NCBI GenBank assembly: GCA_902494195.1
Contig: CABUSH010000009.1
Span: forward strand, 1-64,000
DNA from: an uncultured Collinsella sp.
Lineage (GTDB): Bacteria; Actinomycetota; Coriobacteriia; Coriobacteriales; Coriobacteriaceae
Length of the DNA: 64,000 nt
Direction of reading: 5' to 3'
This document shows positions 14,226 to 23,426 of this stretch, one piece after another. A program made the translations under genes and the position numbers. The notes under the pieces are model-generated. The model ran no database searches, had not been told where the DNA came from, and worked only from the letters and a program-made list of their open reading frames with translations. Position 1 is the stretch's first letter. Every line of letters starts with the position of its first letter.

Positions 14226-16781
14226 ATGTTTACTCCGCTTATCACTCATGATTCTGACGGTGCTGCGCTGGCGGCGCCCGTTGATGCCGCACGTCGCAAT
14301 GGCGCTGCATACAAGACGCGCACGATCGACGACCTTCGCATTAAGGATGACCGCCTGCGCGCCGCTATCGAGGGCACGGGACACCTGCTGTTCGACGGCG
14401 GCATGGGCACCATGCTGCAGGCGGCCGGCATGAAGGCCGGCGCCCTGCCCGAGCTGCTCAATTTTGAGGAGCCCCAGGTCATTACCGACATTCAGCGCCA
14501 ATACGTCGAGGCCGGCTGCGACGTGATCACCGCCAACACCTTCGGCGCCAACGCCCACAAGCTCGACGGAGCCGCCACCGTGGCAGACGTCCTTGCCGCC
14601 GCTGTCGCCTGCGCCCGTGAGGCCGGCGCCCGCTACGTCGCCGGCGACATCGGCCCCATCGGCGCCCTGCTGCGCCCCCTGGGCACCCTCAGCTTTGACG
14701 AGGCCTACGACCTCTTTGCCGAGGAGGTGCGCGCCGGCGTCGCTGCGGACGTCGACCTCTTTATTATCGAGACTATGACCGACCTGGCCGAGATCAAGGC
14801 GGCGGTCCTCGCCTGCCGCGAGAACTCCAACCTGCCCGTCTTTGCCACCATGACCTTTGAGGAAGACGGCCGCACCTTCTTAGGCACGAGCCCCGAGGTC
14901 GCCGCCATCACTCTCGACGCCATCGGCGCCGACGTCCTTGGCATCAACTGCAGCCAGGGCCCGGCCGAGCTCCGAGGACTCGCTGCGCGTATGCTCACCG
15001 TTACCGACAAGCCCGTTATGGTGCAGGCCAATGCGGGTCTGCCCCACGTGGACGACGACGGTAACACCGTCTTTGACATCCAGGCCCCCGAATACGCCAA
15101 GGCCGTCGCCGGCATGATCGCCGACGGCGTGAGCGTCGTCGGCGGATGCTGCGGAACCACGCCGGCGCACATGGCGGCACTTCGTACCCTCATCGACAAC
15201 CACACGCCCAGCCCGCGTCACCGCAAGCCCAGCATGTCGGTCACGAGCGCCCAGACGGTCGTGGACCTCCCCTGCGACGGCCACAAGATCGCCGTCATCG
15301 GCGAGCGCATCAACCCCACCGGCAAAAAGCGCCTGCAGCAGGCCCTACGCGACGGCGACCTGGACTACGTCGTGAGCCAGGGCATCAGCCAACAGGAGCA
15401 GGGCGCCGACATCCTGGACGTCAACGTGGGCCTGCCCGAGATCGACGAGGTCAAGGTCATCCAGCAAGCGACCGAGCAGCTCCAAGGTTCCACGCTGCTG
15501 CCGCTGCAGATCGACTCCACCGACCCCGCCGCCGTCGAGGCCGCCGTGCGTCGCTACGCCGGCAAGCCCATCATCAACTCGGTCAATGGCAAACAGCAGA
15601 TCATGGACGAGATCTTCCCGCTGGTCGCCCACTACGGCACCAACGTCGTCGGCCTCACGCTCGACGAAGGCGGCATCCCGGATACCGCCGAGGCTCGCTT
15701 CGCCATCGCCGAGCGCATTGTGGCCGAAGCCGCCCGTTACGGCATCGGCCCGGACCGCATCCTCATCGACTGCCTGGTCATGACCGCCTCGACCAACCAG
15801 CGCCAGGCTGAGCAGATTCTACGCGCCATGTCCCTGTGCAAGGAGCGCCTGGGCGTCAAGTGCGCACTCGGCGTATCGAACATCAGCTTTGGCCTGCCCG
15901 CGCGCCCGCTGCTGGGCTCGGTCTTTTTGGCCGCCGCCTTTGGTGCAGGTCTGGACGCCCCCATCATGAACCCGGGTTCCAAGCGCTTTATGGACACTGT
16001 CTACAGCTATCGCGTGCTGAGCGTTGAGGACGAGGGCTCGACCGGATACATCGAGCGCTACGCCGGCTGGACCGACCCGTACAAGATTGCCGCCAACCCG
16101 GCGGCCGCTCAGTCAGCATCGAGCGATGCCGCGCCTGCCGCAAGCACCACCGCAAGAGCCGATGACGACCCCATCCGCCACATGGTCGTCTCGGGTCGCA
16201 AGGGCGAAATCGCGGCCGAGACCGAACGCCTGCTGGCCGACCACGACGCCATGGACCTCATCAACAACCACTTTATCCCCGCCCTCGATGAGGTCGGAGT
16301 CCTCTTTGACCAGGGCAAGTTCTTCTTGCCGCAGCTCATGGCCTCGGCCGAGGCCGCGCGCGTGGGCTTTGACACCATCAAGCGCCTGATGCCCGCCGGC
16401 GAGATTGCCGACAAGGGTAAGATCTGCGTGGCCACCGTCAAGGGCGACATCCACGATATCGGCAAGAACATCGTCAAGATGCTGCTCGATAACTACGGCT
16501 ATACCGTCTTTGATCTGGGTCGCGACGTCGATCCGCAGGAGGTGCTCAAGACCGTCAAGGAGCGCGACATTAAGCTCGTCGGTCTCTCGGCGCTTATGAC
16601 CACCACGGTCGTGGCCATGGAAGAGACCATCAAGCTGCTTCATGCCGAGGTGCCGGGCGTCAAGATCATCGTAGGCGGCGCCGTACTCACCCCCGAATAC
16701 GCCAAGCAGATTGGCGCGGACTACTACGCCAAGGACGCCGCCGAAAGCGCGCGCATCGCCGAAGAGGTCTTTGGGCAGTAA
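14226..16781 (+). CDS. metH: cobalamin-dependent methionine synthase lacking the activation domain
   Basis: 851 residues against about 1,200 for E. coli MetH. Domains in order: homocysteine S-methyltransferase (~50-325) with zinc cysteines in GINCSQG (Cys242) and GGCCGTT (Cys308, 309); pterin-binding methyl-THF domain (~352-620) starting IGERINPTGKK; a flexible Ala/Ser-rich linker; a helical cap; and the B12-binding domain with DIHDIG (741-746), where His743 is the lower cobalt ligand. It transfers a methyl group from 5-methyl-THF to homocysteine. TAGGAG precedes the ATG. The missing reactivation module is encoded by the preceding gene. Confidence 0.95.
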   Translation: MFTPLITHDSDGAALAAPVDAARRNGAAYKTRTIDDLRIKDDRLRAAIEGTGHLLFDGGMGTMLQAAGMKAGALPELLNFEEPQVITDIQRQYVEAGCDVITANTFGANAHKLDGAATVADVLAAAVACAREAGARYVAGDIGPIGALLRPLGTLSFDEAYDLFAEEVRAGVAADVDLFIIETMTDLAEIKAAVLACRENSNLPVFATMTFEEDGRTFLGTSPEVAAITLDAIGADVLGINCSQGPAELRGLAARMLTVTDKPVMVQANAGLPHVDDDGNTVFDIQAPEYAKAVAGMIADGVSVVGGCCGTTPAHMAALRTLIDNHTPSPRHRKPSMSVTSAQTVVDLPCDGHKIAVIGERINPTGKKRLQQALRDGDLDYVVSQGISQQEQGADILDVNVGLPEIDEVKVIQQATEQLQGSTLLPLQIDSTDPAAVEAAVRRYAGKPIINSVNGKQQIMDEIFPLVAHYGTNVVGLTLDEGGIPDTAEARFAIAERIVAEAARYGIGPDRILIDCLVMTASTNQRQAEQILRAMSLCKERLGVKCALGVSNISFGLPARPLLGSVFLAAAFGAGLDAPIMNPGSKRFMDTVYSYRVLSVEDEGSTGYIERYAGWTDPYKIAANPAAAQSASSDAAPAASTTARADDDPIRHMVVSGRKGEIAAETERLLADHDAMDLINNHFIPALDEVGVLFDQGKFFLPQLMASAEAARVGFDTIKRLMPAGEIADKGKICVATVKGDIHDIGKNIVKMLLDNYGYTVFDLGRDVDPQEVLKTVKERDIKLVGLSALMTTTVVAMEETIKLLHAEVPGVKIIVGGAVLTPEYAKQIGADYYAKDAAESARIAEEVFGQ

Positions 16782-16806
16782 CACAACGGAAACAACCGAG
16801 CACCAA

Positions 16807-16844
16807 AACGTGCCGCATGCGCCACTTGGCACGTGCGGCACGTT
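16807..16844 (+). terminator. hairpin after metH, weak terminator
   Basis: AACGTGCCGCA (16807-16817) pairs with TGCGGCACGTT (16834-16844). No T run follows, so it could be a factor-dependent terminator or a site acting on the next gene, whose start is 46 bases downstream. Confidence 0.45.
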
Positions 16845-16889
16845 AGAATAGATAAGACTATGCTCGTTTTGGCAGATAGGAGCGCAAGG

Positions 16890-18254
16890 ATGGCGATCAC
16901 GCCCGCAGAAATCGCGGAAACCCGCGGCATGGTTGAGGAGCAGAACCTCGACATCAGGACCATCACCATGGGTGTTTCGCTCATGGGTTGCGGCGACGAG
17001 AACCTCGACCGCATGTGCACGAAGATCTACGACCACGTGACGCACACGGCTGAGCACTTGGTCGAGACCGCCGAGAACCTCGAGCGCGAGTACGGTATCC
17101 CTATCGTCAACAAGCGCGTCTCCGTCACCCCGGTGGCGCAGATCGCCGCTTGCTGCAAGGATGAGGACCTCACCCCCATCGCGCATGCCCTCGACCGCGC
17201 GGCCGAGACCCTCGGCATCGACTACCTGGGCGGCTTCTCCGCGCTCGTCCAGAAGGGCATCGGCGACGCCGACCGCCGCGTCATCCAGTCCATCCCGCAG
17301 GCGCTCGCCACCACGAGTCGCGTCTGCTCCAGCGTCAACGTCGCCAGCCTGCGCGCCGGCATCAACATGGACGCCGTGCTCATGGCTGCGCAGACCATCA
17401 TCGACGCCGCTAAGCTCACGGCCGACCAGGACTCCGTCGGCGCTTCCAAGTTTGTCTGCTTTGCCAACATGGTCGAGGACTCCCCGTTCATGGCGGGCGC
17501 TGTCCACGGCGGTGGCGAGGCCGACGCCGTCATCAACGTAGGTGTCTCGGGCCCCGGCGTTATGGCCGCAGCCCTGGAGACGCTGCCCGATTCCGCATCG
17601 ATGATGGAGGTCGCCGAGAAGATTAAGCAGACCGCCTTTAAGATCACCCGCGCCGGCGAGCTCATGAGCCGCGAGGCCGCCCATCGCCTGGGTGTCGAGA
17701 AGGGCATTGTCGACCTGTCGCTGGCTCCCACGCCTGCTATCGGCGACTCCGTTGCCCGCATCCTCGAGATCATCGGTGTTGGCACCTGCGGTGGTCCGGG
17801 CACGACCTGCGCACTCGCCATGCTCAACGATGCCGTCAAGAAGGGCGGCGTCATGGCCAGCTCCAGCGTGGGCGGTCTCTCCGGCGCCTTTATCCCCGTG
17901 TCCGAGGACGCCGGCATGATCGCCGCCGTCGAGGCCGGCGCGCTTTCGCTCGAGAAGCTCGAGGCCATGACCTGCGTGTGCTCCGTTGGCCTGGACATGA
18001 TCGCCATCCCCGGTGACACCCCGGTCGAGACCATCGCCGGCATCATCGCCGACGAGATGGCCATCGGCGTCATCAACAACAAGACCACGGCCGTACGCGT
18101 GATCCCCGCCATCGGCAAGGGCGTGGGCGACTGCGTCGAGTACGGCGGCCTGTTCGGCCGTGCGCCCATCATGCCGGTGAACCCCAACGCCGGCACCGTG
18201 CTTGCCCACCGTGGCGGACGCTTCCCGGCGCCGCTGAACTCGCTCAAGAACTAG
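16890..18254 (+). CDS. UPF0210/DUF711 (PFL) family protein
   Basis: 454 residues, the normal length for the UPF0210/DUF711 family. The ATG at 16890 (MAITPAEIAETRGMV) follows TAGGAG; an in-frame ATG at 16833 lies within the preceding hairpin and is unlikely. Glycine-rich, oxyanion-like segments (GVGTCGGPGTTCALAML, SSSVGGLSGAFIPVSEDAGM, GLDMIAIPGDTP) are well conserved in the family, whose structure resembles glycyl-radical-like barrels, but the biochemical role is unknown. In many genomes a small ACT-domain gene precedes it; none is seen here. A large structured element begins 18 bases after the stop. Confidence 0.88.
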   Translation: MAITPAEIAETRGMVEEQNLDIRTITMGVSLMGCGDENLDRMCTKIYDHVTHTAEHLVETAENLEREYGIPIVNKRVSVTPVAQIAACCKDEDLTPIAHALDRAAETLGIDYLGGFSALVQKGIGDADRRVIQSIPQALATTSRVCSSVNVASLRAGINMDAVLMAAQTIIDAAKLTADQDSVGASKFVCFANMVEDSPFMAGAVHGGGEADAVINVGVSGPGVMAAALETLPDSASMMEVAEKIKQTAFKITRAGELMSREAAHRLGVEKGIVDLSLAPTPAIGDSVARILEIIGVGTCGGPGTTCALAMLNDAVKKGGVMASSSVGGLSGAFIPVSEDAGMIAAVEAGALSLEKLEAMTCVCSVGLDMIAIPGDTPVETIAGIIADEMAIGVINNKTTAVRVIPAIGKGVGDCVEYGGLFGRAPIMPVNPNAGTVLAHRGGRFPAPLNSLKN

Positions 18255-18271
18255 CTGAGGGGGACTGGCGA

Positions 18272-18409
18272 GGAGCCCCGGGGAGGGCAAATATATAAGG
18301 TCGCCTGCTCGAACAGTCCTGACTCGCACGGAGAGCACATTAAGTGCTCTCCGGCTCGTGCGGAACTCGCGATCGACCTTATATGTCTGCCGCCCGGCGG
18401 CGGGGCTCC
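18272..18409 (+). ncRNA. candidate structured RNA element, copy A
   Basis: A 138-base nested hairpin. The outer stem is GGAGCCCCG (18272-18280) with CGGGGCTCC (18401-18409), then AAGGTCG (18297-18303) with CGACCTT (18374-18380), and the terminal hairpin is GGAGAGCAC-ATTAA-GTGCTCTCC (18330-18352). Blocks TCGAACAGTCCTG, CACATTAAGTG and GTGCGGAACTC are identical in copy B (38791-38931, minus strand), while the 9-bp stem between them changes in a compensatory way. AGTCC can pair with GGaACT around a bulged A. It lies 18 bases after the DUF711 stop on the same strand and before an intrinsic terminator, so it is probably transcribed as a 3' UTR or processed RNA. Confidence 0.65.
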
Positions 18410-18523
18410 CGCACAACGGGACCTCGGTTGGGTCCTATCCCTTTGGCAGTCGCTTCGATTCTGCCCTACTTTGCTGGTATGACGGTTTGGCGTTGAATCG
18501 GTTCTTTCTGATATATGCTTGTT

Positions 18524-18555
18524 GCGGCTCTTCTTTTGGGAGGGGCCGCTTTTTT
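18524..18555 (+). terminator. intrinsic terminator downstream of element A
   Basis: GCGGCTC (18524-18530) pairs with GGGGCCGC (18542-18549) through one wobble pair, followed by TTTTTT. It would end a transcript carrying DUF711 and structured element A. It is only 20 bases before the methyltransferase start. Confidence 0.75.
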
Positions 18556-18574
18556 GTTGTGAGGGGGATGGCCC

Positions 18575-19462
18575 GTGGCTGATGGTGTAATTCAATCTGA
18601 GCTGCTTTCTGCTGATTGGAATGGCGAATGGATGCGTCTGCAAGCTGATCGGCGACGGGCTGATGATCCTTTTGAGTGGGATAAGCGGGCTCGGCATTTT
18701 CAGCCATTGGAGACTGCCTCGTATGCTCGGGATTTTATAAAACTGTTGGCGCTTGAGCCTGGTGAGTCGGTGCTCGATATGGGGTGCGGGGCTGGGTCGA
18801 TTGCTATTCCGCTTGCTCAGGCTGGGCATCCTGTGATTGCTGTTGACTTTTCCCCTGCTATGTTGAGCACGCTTGATGCTGGCATTGAGTTCTATGGGCT
18901 CGAGGATCTTATTACGCCGCTTGAGCTTGCCTGGGATGATGACTGGGATTTGGTTGGGCCGGTTGCCAAGGCTGTTGACGTTGCCTTTGCGAGTCGCTCG
19001 GTTACTACGAACGACCTGAAGGGGGCACTTGCCAAGCTTGATCGAACGGCTCGCCGACGTTGTGCTGTCACGATGGTCGCCAACTCCAGCCCGCGTTATG
19101 ACCTGCACTTGATGAACGCCATCGGCGCCTCGGTTACCTGTAGCAATGGTTTTGTGTACGCCTTTAACATCCTTATTCAGATGTGTGCCCTGCCGCAGGT
19201 TACATACTTTGAATCGCCTCGTCGCGACACCTTCGATAGCCTTGAGGCAGGTGTGGCGGATTTTTCCCGTATGCTCGAACATGGCAACGAGGATAAGATC
19301 GACCGCCTGCGCGATTACATCGCCCAGCACATGATCGAGAACCCCCATGCCGGTGAGCCGGGCTCCAAGGGTGTGCCGCAGGGACGCTACATGCTCGACC
19401 ACGTCCGCAAGGTCCGTTGGGCATTTATTGCATGGAAGCCGGTCTCTGCGCCCAGCTCATAG
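18575..19462 (+). CDS. class I SAM-dependent methyltransferase
   Basis: 295 residues; GTG start with GAGGGGG upstream. Motif I is VLDMGCGAGSIAIPLA (67-82) and the acidic residue that binds SAM ribose is Asp91 in AVDFSPAML. The target is unknown. The N-terminal RLQADRRRADDPFEWDKRAR, followed by HF, is typical of small-molecule methyltransferases in the UbiE/Methyltransf_25 group. The first two thirds use T-ending and rare codons (GGG, GCT, CTT, TTG) far more than neighbouring genes, which favour C-ending codons. This suggests recent acquisition or low expression. Confidence 0.82.
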   Translation: MADGVIQSELLSADWNGEWMRLQADRRRADDPFEWDKRARHFQPLETASYARDFIKLLALEPGESVLDMGCGAGSIAIPLAQAGHPVIAVDFSPAMLSTLDAGIEFYGLEDLITPLELAWDDDWDLVGPVAKAVDVAFASRSVTTNDLKGALAKLDRTARRRCAVTMVANSSPRYDLHLMNAIGASVTCSNGFVYAFNILIQMCALPQVTYFESPRRDTFDSLEAGVADFSRMLEHGNEDKIDRLRDYIAQHMIENPHAGEPGSKGVPQGRYMLDHVRKVRWAFIAWKPVSAPSS

Positions 19463-19620
19463 CCTGTTCGCAGCCCACGCCGCCCACTCGCTCGGCATCC
19501 GCATTCTTTTTGAACTGGGCAAACGCGCCCCACACCGCGCCGTTCCTGCGCTATCGTGGGACAGCTCACGTAGATTAAGGCCCCGTCGCGGGGCGCCCCA
19601 TACATAGAAAGCGAGAACCC

Positions 19621-19920
19621 ATGGCACTGACAGGAGCCCAGGTCAAGCAGCTTCGCAGCATGGCCCATCACCTCAACCCCGCCATCATCATCGGCAAGTC
19701 CGATGTCAACGAGGGCACCGTCGAGCAGACGGTCGCCTACTTGGAGAAGCACGAGCTCGTTAAGTGCTCCGTGCTCGATGGCTCCAGCCTTTCCGCCCGC
19801 GAAGCCGCCGAAGAGCTCGCTGAGCGCTGCCACGCCGAGGTCGTCCAGGTCATCGGCCGCAAGTTCTCGCTGTATCGCGAGTCCTCGCGCAAGGACATCG
19901 AGAAGATCAAGCTCGTCTAA
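19621..19920 (+). CDS. yhbY: ribosome assembly RNA-binding protein YhbY
   Basis: 99 residues, the full length of the single-domain CRS1-YhbY (CRM) family. LTGAQVKQLRSMAHHLNPAI, then the GKSDVNEG loop and a C-terminal QVIGRKFSLYR strand match the RNA-binding fold. In bacteria it associates with pre-50S particles. The start ATG follows AAAGCGAG. It appears to be monocistronic, ending in a terminator that separates it from the convergent regulator gene. Confidence 0.92.
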   Translation: MALTGAQVKQLRSMAHHLNPAIIIGKSDVNEGTVEQTVAYLEKHELVKCSVLDGSSLSAREAAEELAERCHAEVVQVIGRKFSLYRESSRKDIEKIKLV

Positions 19921-19947
19921 AACTGACTGGCCATACCGAGTAGTCTG

Positions 19948-19980
19948 CGGGCATCCGATTGATTCGGGCGCCCGTTTTTT
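19948..19980 (+). terminator. terminator of yhbY
   Basis: CGGGCATCCGA pairs with TTCGGGCGCCCG (19948-19974), followed by six T. Convergent with the stop of the SARP regulator gene at 19979. Confidence 0.75.
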
Positions 19981-22978
19981 ATCGCTCGACCAGCACGCGA
20001 TTGAGCCGCCCCTCCACCAAGCGCTCGTATAGACGCCGCGTCTCGGGCTCGGGCACGCCATTGACCTGCTCCCTCAGATGGTGCATATGCCCGCTGTACA
20101 GCTCGACGATATCGCGCCGCCGCCCCGCCGCACTGTAGACACGCATGGCGCAGCGCACCATATCCTCACGCGCCGTTTCCTGCCGAAGCCCCGACTCCGC
20201 TAGCCAAATCGCCGACTGCAGATCGTTTTCTTCTAGAGCGGCATTGGCCCCCTTGATCATGCAATCGATGTACTTTGACTGCATAATGCGTCGCATACGC
20301 AAAAAGTAGGTGGGATTACAGCCATTGGGAACATACAGCGGTCCGGCATAAAGCTGCTCAATCTTAAGGCACAGCTCAACTAAATGGGGCCCGCGCGCAC
20401 CCGTGCGATTTCCCAAAACCTCGCGGCTTATCTGGTCAAACAGCCGTACATCGGTCTTGACGTAGTCGCCGTTGAGCCCGATGCATTCATTTTGGATGAG
20501 CACGCACGACTTGCCGTCTGGCGTCGGCCCCAAGGCCGACCGCAAGCGCGATATCGTCGAATACAGGTTGTTGCGGGCGCTATTGAACTCGGCATGGGGC
20601 CACAGCTCCATGGCCAGCGTCTCACGATCGACGAGCGCATCCATGCCCAGCGCAAGCCGCTCGGCAAGTGTCGCCGCCTTCTTGCGGCGCCACATTTTGT
20701 CCGTGATGGGAAACCCGTCGCGCTCGGCGCGAAACGCACCAAACATGCGAATCTCGATATGGTCGATGGTATTAACGGCTTCAACCTCGCCGGCCTGGAA
20801 CAGGCGCTCGCCCTCCCCTTCCAAATCGTCGCGCAGCGAGTACCGCGACAGCTCGCGCACGGGAAGCTTCTTGCGTATCCTGCTCGCCGGCTCGCCCAGA
20901 CAATGCATGGCAAGGCGCGCAAAGAGCCGATACGATGGCTCTAGAATCCCCGCACGATTCATGGACATCCAGGCCGCAAGGTCGCTGTCTCGGCCCGCAC
21001 AGGCCAAATGCAGCGCCACCATCCAGGCCTCCGCTCCACCAACCTGCGTCTGGCTTATATCGAGTAGCTCCGCTTCCTCGCGTACCGAAACCATCGAGGT
21101 GTTACGCAGATATGCCGCGCGCTCCAGCAGCAATGCGTTATCGCGCATGTACGCAATCGACTCCTCGGCAAGTTTGAGCACTTGGACCGCACGGAACTTT
21201 GCATTAACCGGCCGTCCCTCTGCCAGTGACTGCCAGCCTTCTAGCAACAGCCCAAACAGCTGAATCTGGTTGTCGCGCATGCGCACGGCAAAACGATCGA
21301 GCTCGTTGAACGCCGCGTCGTCGGTTACCGGCAAGCCGGAAAGGAGCCGCCGTGCCGCCAACACCATACGCACCCAGATAGCCATCGCCTTAAGCCCACG
21401 TACGTCGAGCGCCTCCCGCACCACCGTCATCTCGTCGTCGCGCTCGTCGGTTCCCGCAAACGACCCGTCAAAGAGCTCCACCAGCATGCTATCGGCTCGT
21501 ATAACAATCCCCGCGATGTCGAGCTCGCAGTCGTAGGCCTTGCTCGTTTTGAGCTGCTGTAGAACGCCGCCGTCATCTCCCCGCTCTGTCAGACAGCGCT
21601 TGACCTCGATATGCGCAGACAACATATCGAGTGCGGTATGGGATGTCTCGATTTCTGGCACGGCCAGATTCGTAGGGAGCCCAAGCCCGTTGTCCCCATA
21701 GCAAACAGCCGTCAGCGTCTGGGCCACCCTCCATGAAACAGGGTCTATTTCGCAGGCCGCCCGTTCGCCCTCGCGCTCGATGACCGATGCCATATAGCGA
21801 GCGAGCTTTGTATTGGACACGCTGACCGCTGACAGATATACGCCGAGTGCCTCGGCAGGCGTTGGCTCTGGAGCCGGATCGTCAGCATCAATCGTGCCCA
21901 GCGCTGCTCGGCAGATATCGGCCCCGTGCCCCGTCAGAGCCAGATCGACCCCATACTGCCCAGCAAGTTCAAGGACCGCTTCACGGTCCAAAAAGGCGTC
22001 CGCCAGGCCCATCGCCGCATCGCATCGGCCCGCCTTAAGCAAAATCCGGGCCGCCCTCGGAACAAGTTCGGGGCGAACCTCGGCCACCAACTTACGCAAA
22101 CGCAAGCGTCCGTTATCCTCCGTGCCCAGACACGTAAAACTCCGCTCGGCGGGATCCAAGCCAAAGATCGGGTAGTCGCGTACAAAGTAGGACTGGTCGA
22201 CCATCGACAGCCTCACCCCGCAAGCCTCGAGTTCTGAGATATTGCCCTCGCCCATCAAAACCATGAGACATGCCACGCAAAACAGCGCATTATTGTCGAG
22301 CGAAGCCAGATCGACAAGTGCTGCGCCATATACGTTGACAATCTCGTTTTCGAGCAGACCGGCTACGTCGCCTTGGCCATACGGACCCGTCTGCAATGCC
22401 GAAACGAGCTCGGGCACGCCCTGCGTGAGCTGATAAAAGTCGAGCGATGTGCTGATCGAAAGCGCCGATGCCCACGCCGAATACTCATAGGCATGCACCT
22501 TGAGCATCTGCGCATTGATCTTAACCGAATCGCCCAGCCCATGAATCAGCTGACGATTTGAAGGACGGCAGGAGATAAGGACCCCTACCCCCATAGCACG
22601 CAGGCCGCGAATCCTGTCGATGAGGTCTTCGGTATCGTGCTGATCGAGGTTTGGCACATTATCAATCGCGATAAGGGAGTGCGGTTTGTCTTTGAGTTCT
22701 TCGGTAACCACCTCGAGCTGCATAAACACCTCGCGCCCAGTGGCGCGATCGGCCTCGATAATCCGCACGGGGCCTCGCGTCGGGTCGCATTTAACCTCAT
22801 GGGTGTACTGCAGCAGCACCGAGGTCTTCCCAAACCCGTCGGGCGCATAAAGAACCACGATGCCGGCCTTTCGGCCCTTGGCGATAAGCTCATTCATCAA
22901 GCGTTCGCGTCGCACCATATAGCCTCCGCCTAACGGCATCAGCTCGAGCTCGTCTATACTGCTCAAATCGTTTACCAT
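19979..22978 (-). CDS. large NTPase-SARP transcriptional regulator
   Basis: 999 residues. The N-terminus carries a MalT/LuxR-like AAA (STAND) NTPase with P-loop APDGFGKTS (45-53) and a Walker-B-like LIAIDNVPNLD. A long helical-repeat middle follows. The C-terminus (from ~741) is a SARP module: an OmpR-type winged helix (MWRRKKAATLAERLAL and SARNNLYSTISRLRSAL), then a bacterial transcriptional-activator domain to the end. STAND proteins of this kind act as ligand-sensing switches that activate nearby or distant genes. GAGGAG precedes the ATG. The target is unknown; the nearest genes are nagB (downstream in the opposite reading context) and yhbY. Confidence 0.85.
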   Translation of the reverse strand: MVNDLSSIDELELMPLGGGYMVRRERLMNELIAKGRKAGIVVLYAPDGFGKTSVLLQYTHEVKCDPTRGPVRIIEADRATGREVFMQLEVVTEELKDKPHSLIAIDNVPNLDQHDTEDLIDRIRGLRAMGVGVLISCRPSNRQLIHGLGDSVKINAQMLKVHAYEYSAWASALSISTSLDFYQLTQGVPELVSALQTGPYGQGDVAGLLENEIVNVYGAALVDLASLDNNALFCVACLMVLMGEGNISELEACGVRLSMVDQSYFVRDYPIFGLDPAERSFTCLGTEDNGRLRLRKLVAEVRPELVPRAARILLKAGRCDAAMGLADAFLDREAVLELAGQYGVDLALTGHGADICRAALGTIDADDPAPEPTPAEALGVYLSAVSVSNTKLARYMASVIEREGERAACEIDPVSWRVAQTLTAVCYGDNGLGLPTNLAVPEIETSHTALDMLSAHIEVKRCLTERGDDGGVLQQLKTSKAYDCELDIAGIVIRADSMLVELFDGSFAGTDERDDEMTVVREALDVRGLKAMAIWVRMVLAARRLLSGLPVTDDAAFNELDRFAVRMRDNQIQLFGLLLEGWQSLAEGRPVNAKFRAVQVLKLAEESIAYMRDNALLLERAAYLRNTSMVSVREEAELLDISQTQVGGAEAWMVALHLACAGRDSDLAAWMSMNRAGILEPSYRLFARLAMHCLGEPASRIRKKLPVRELSRYSLRDDLEGEGERLFQAGEVEAVNTIDHIEIRMFGAFRAERDGFPITDKMWRRKKAATLAERLALGMDALVDRETLAMELWPHAEFNSARNNLYSTISRLRSALGPTPDGKSCVLIQNECIGLNGDYVKTDVRLFDQISREVLGNRTGARGPHLVELCLKIEQLYAGPLYVPNGCNPTYFLRMRRIMQSKYIDCMIKGANAALEENDLQSAIWLAESGLRQETAREDMVRCAMRVYSAAGRRRDIVELYSGHMHHLREQVNGVPEPETRRLYERLVEGRLNRVLVER

Positions 22979-23426
22979 GCCCGCTCCTCAACTCGACCGT
23001 ATGGACACTGTAGCCGCAAGACCATACAAGCCGCGCTATGAATAGAGCGACCTTGTGTTTTAGGTTGTCTTTTGGTACGCAAGCGGCAAGTTTTTGTACA
23101 GCGAGGGCCGATTGTTATTAATCCCCCGACTAATCGGTCTTTAAGCAGGTAAATGAGCTTGTCAGCTTGTCCCATCTAAGCGGCAGTGTAACGCAAATGA
23201 ACAATGTTCAGCTATGTCATTCAACTCGCCTAGCACCCGCTACCGTCTACGACCTTTTAGTGGCATTTTTGCATAGAATCTGATATAGAATGAATCAAAC
23301 TGTTGGGCATCCGGCATTCGTCAAGCTTGCGGCAAGATTTTGGTCAAGCGGGCGGAAAGGGATAGCAAAAAGGCCCCCGCAAAGCGGAGGCCTTAGGCAA
23401 GGCTATGTCGAGGTGCAGGATTCGCG
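22979..23426. other. intergenic region upstream of the SARP regulator
   Basis: About 450 bases. It contains a small palindrome TGAACAATGTTCA near 23200 and, at its right end, the nagB terminator. The part 23100-23340 is AT-richer than its surroundings. I find no convincing gene here. Confidence 0.4.
23366..23394 (-). terminator. intrinsic terminator of nagB
   Basis: AAGGCCCCCGC pairs with GCGGAGGCCTT around AAA (23370-23394), followed on the minus strand by TTTTTGC. Confidence 0.85.

Larger units (their letters stand above)
18255..18574. other. gap between DUF711 gene and methyltransferase
   Basis: 320 bases containing structured element A (18272-18409) and a terminator (18524-18555). The 110 bases between them show no gene. 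Confidence 0.6.

Noticed and set aside
18272..18409. Reading element A as a simple terminator
   Set aside because: It is far longer than a terminator, has no T run, shares internal blocks with element B and is followed by a separate good terminator.
16113..18416. 767-codon minus-strand open frame opposite metH and DUF711
   Set aside because: It spans two well-supported plus-strand genes and shows the His/Asp/Gly/Arg-rich composition of an antisense shadow.
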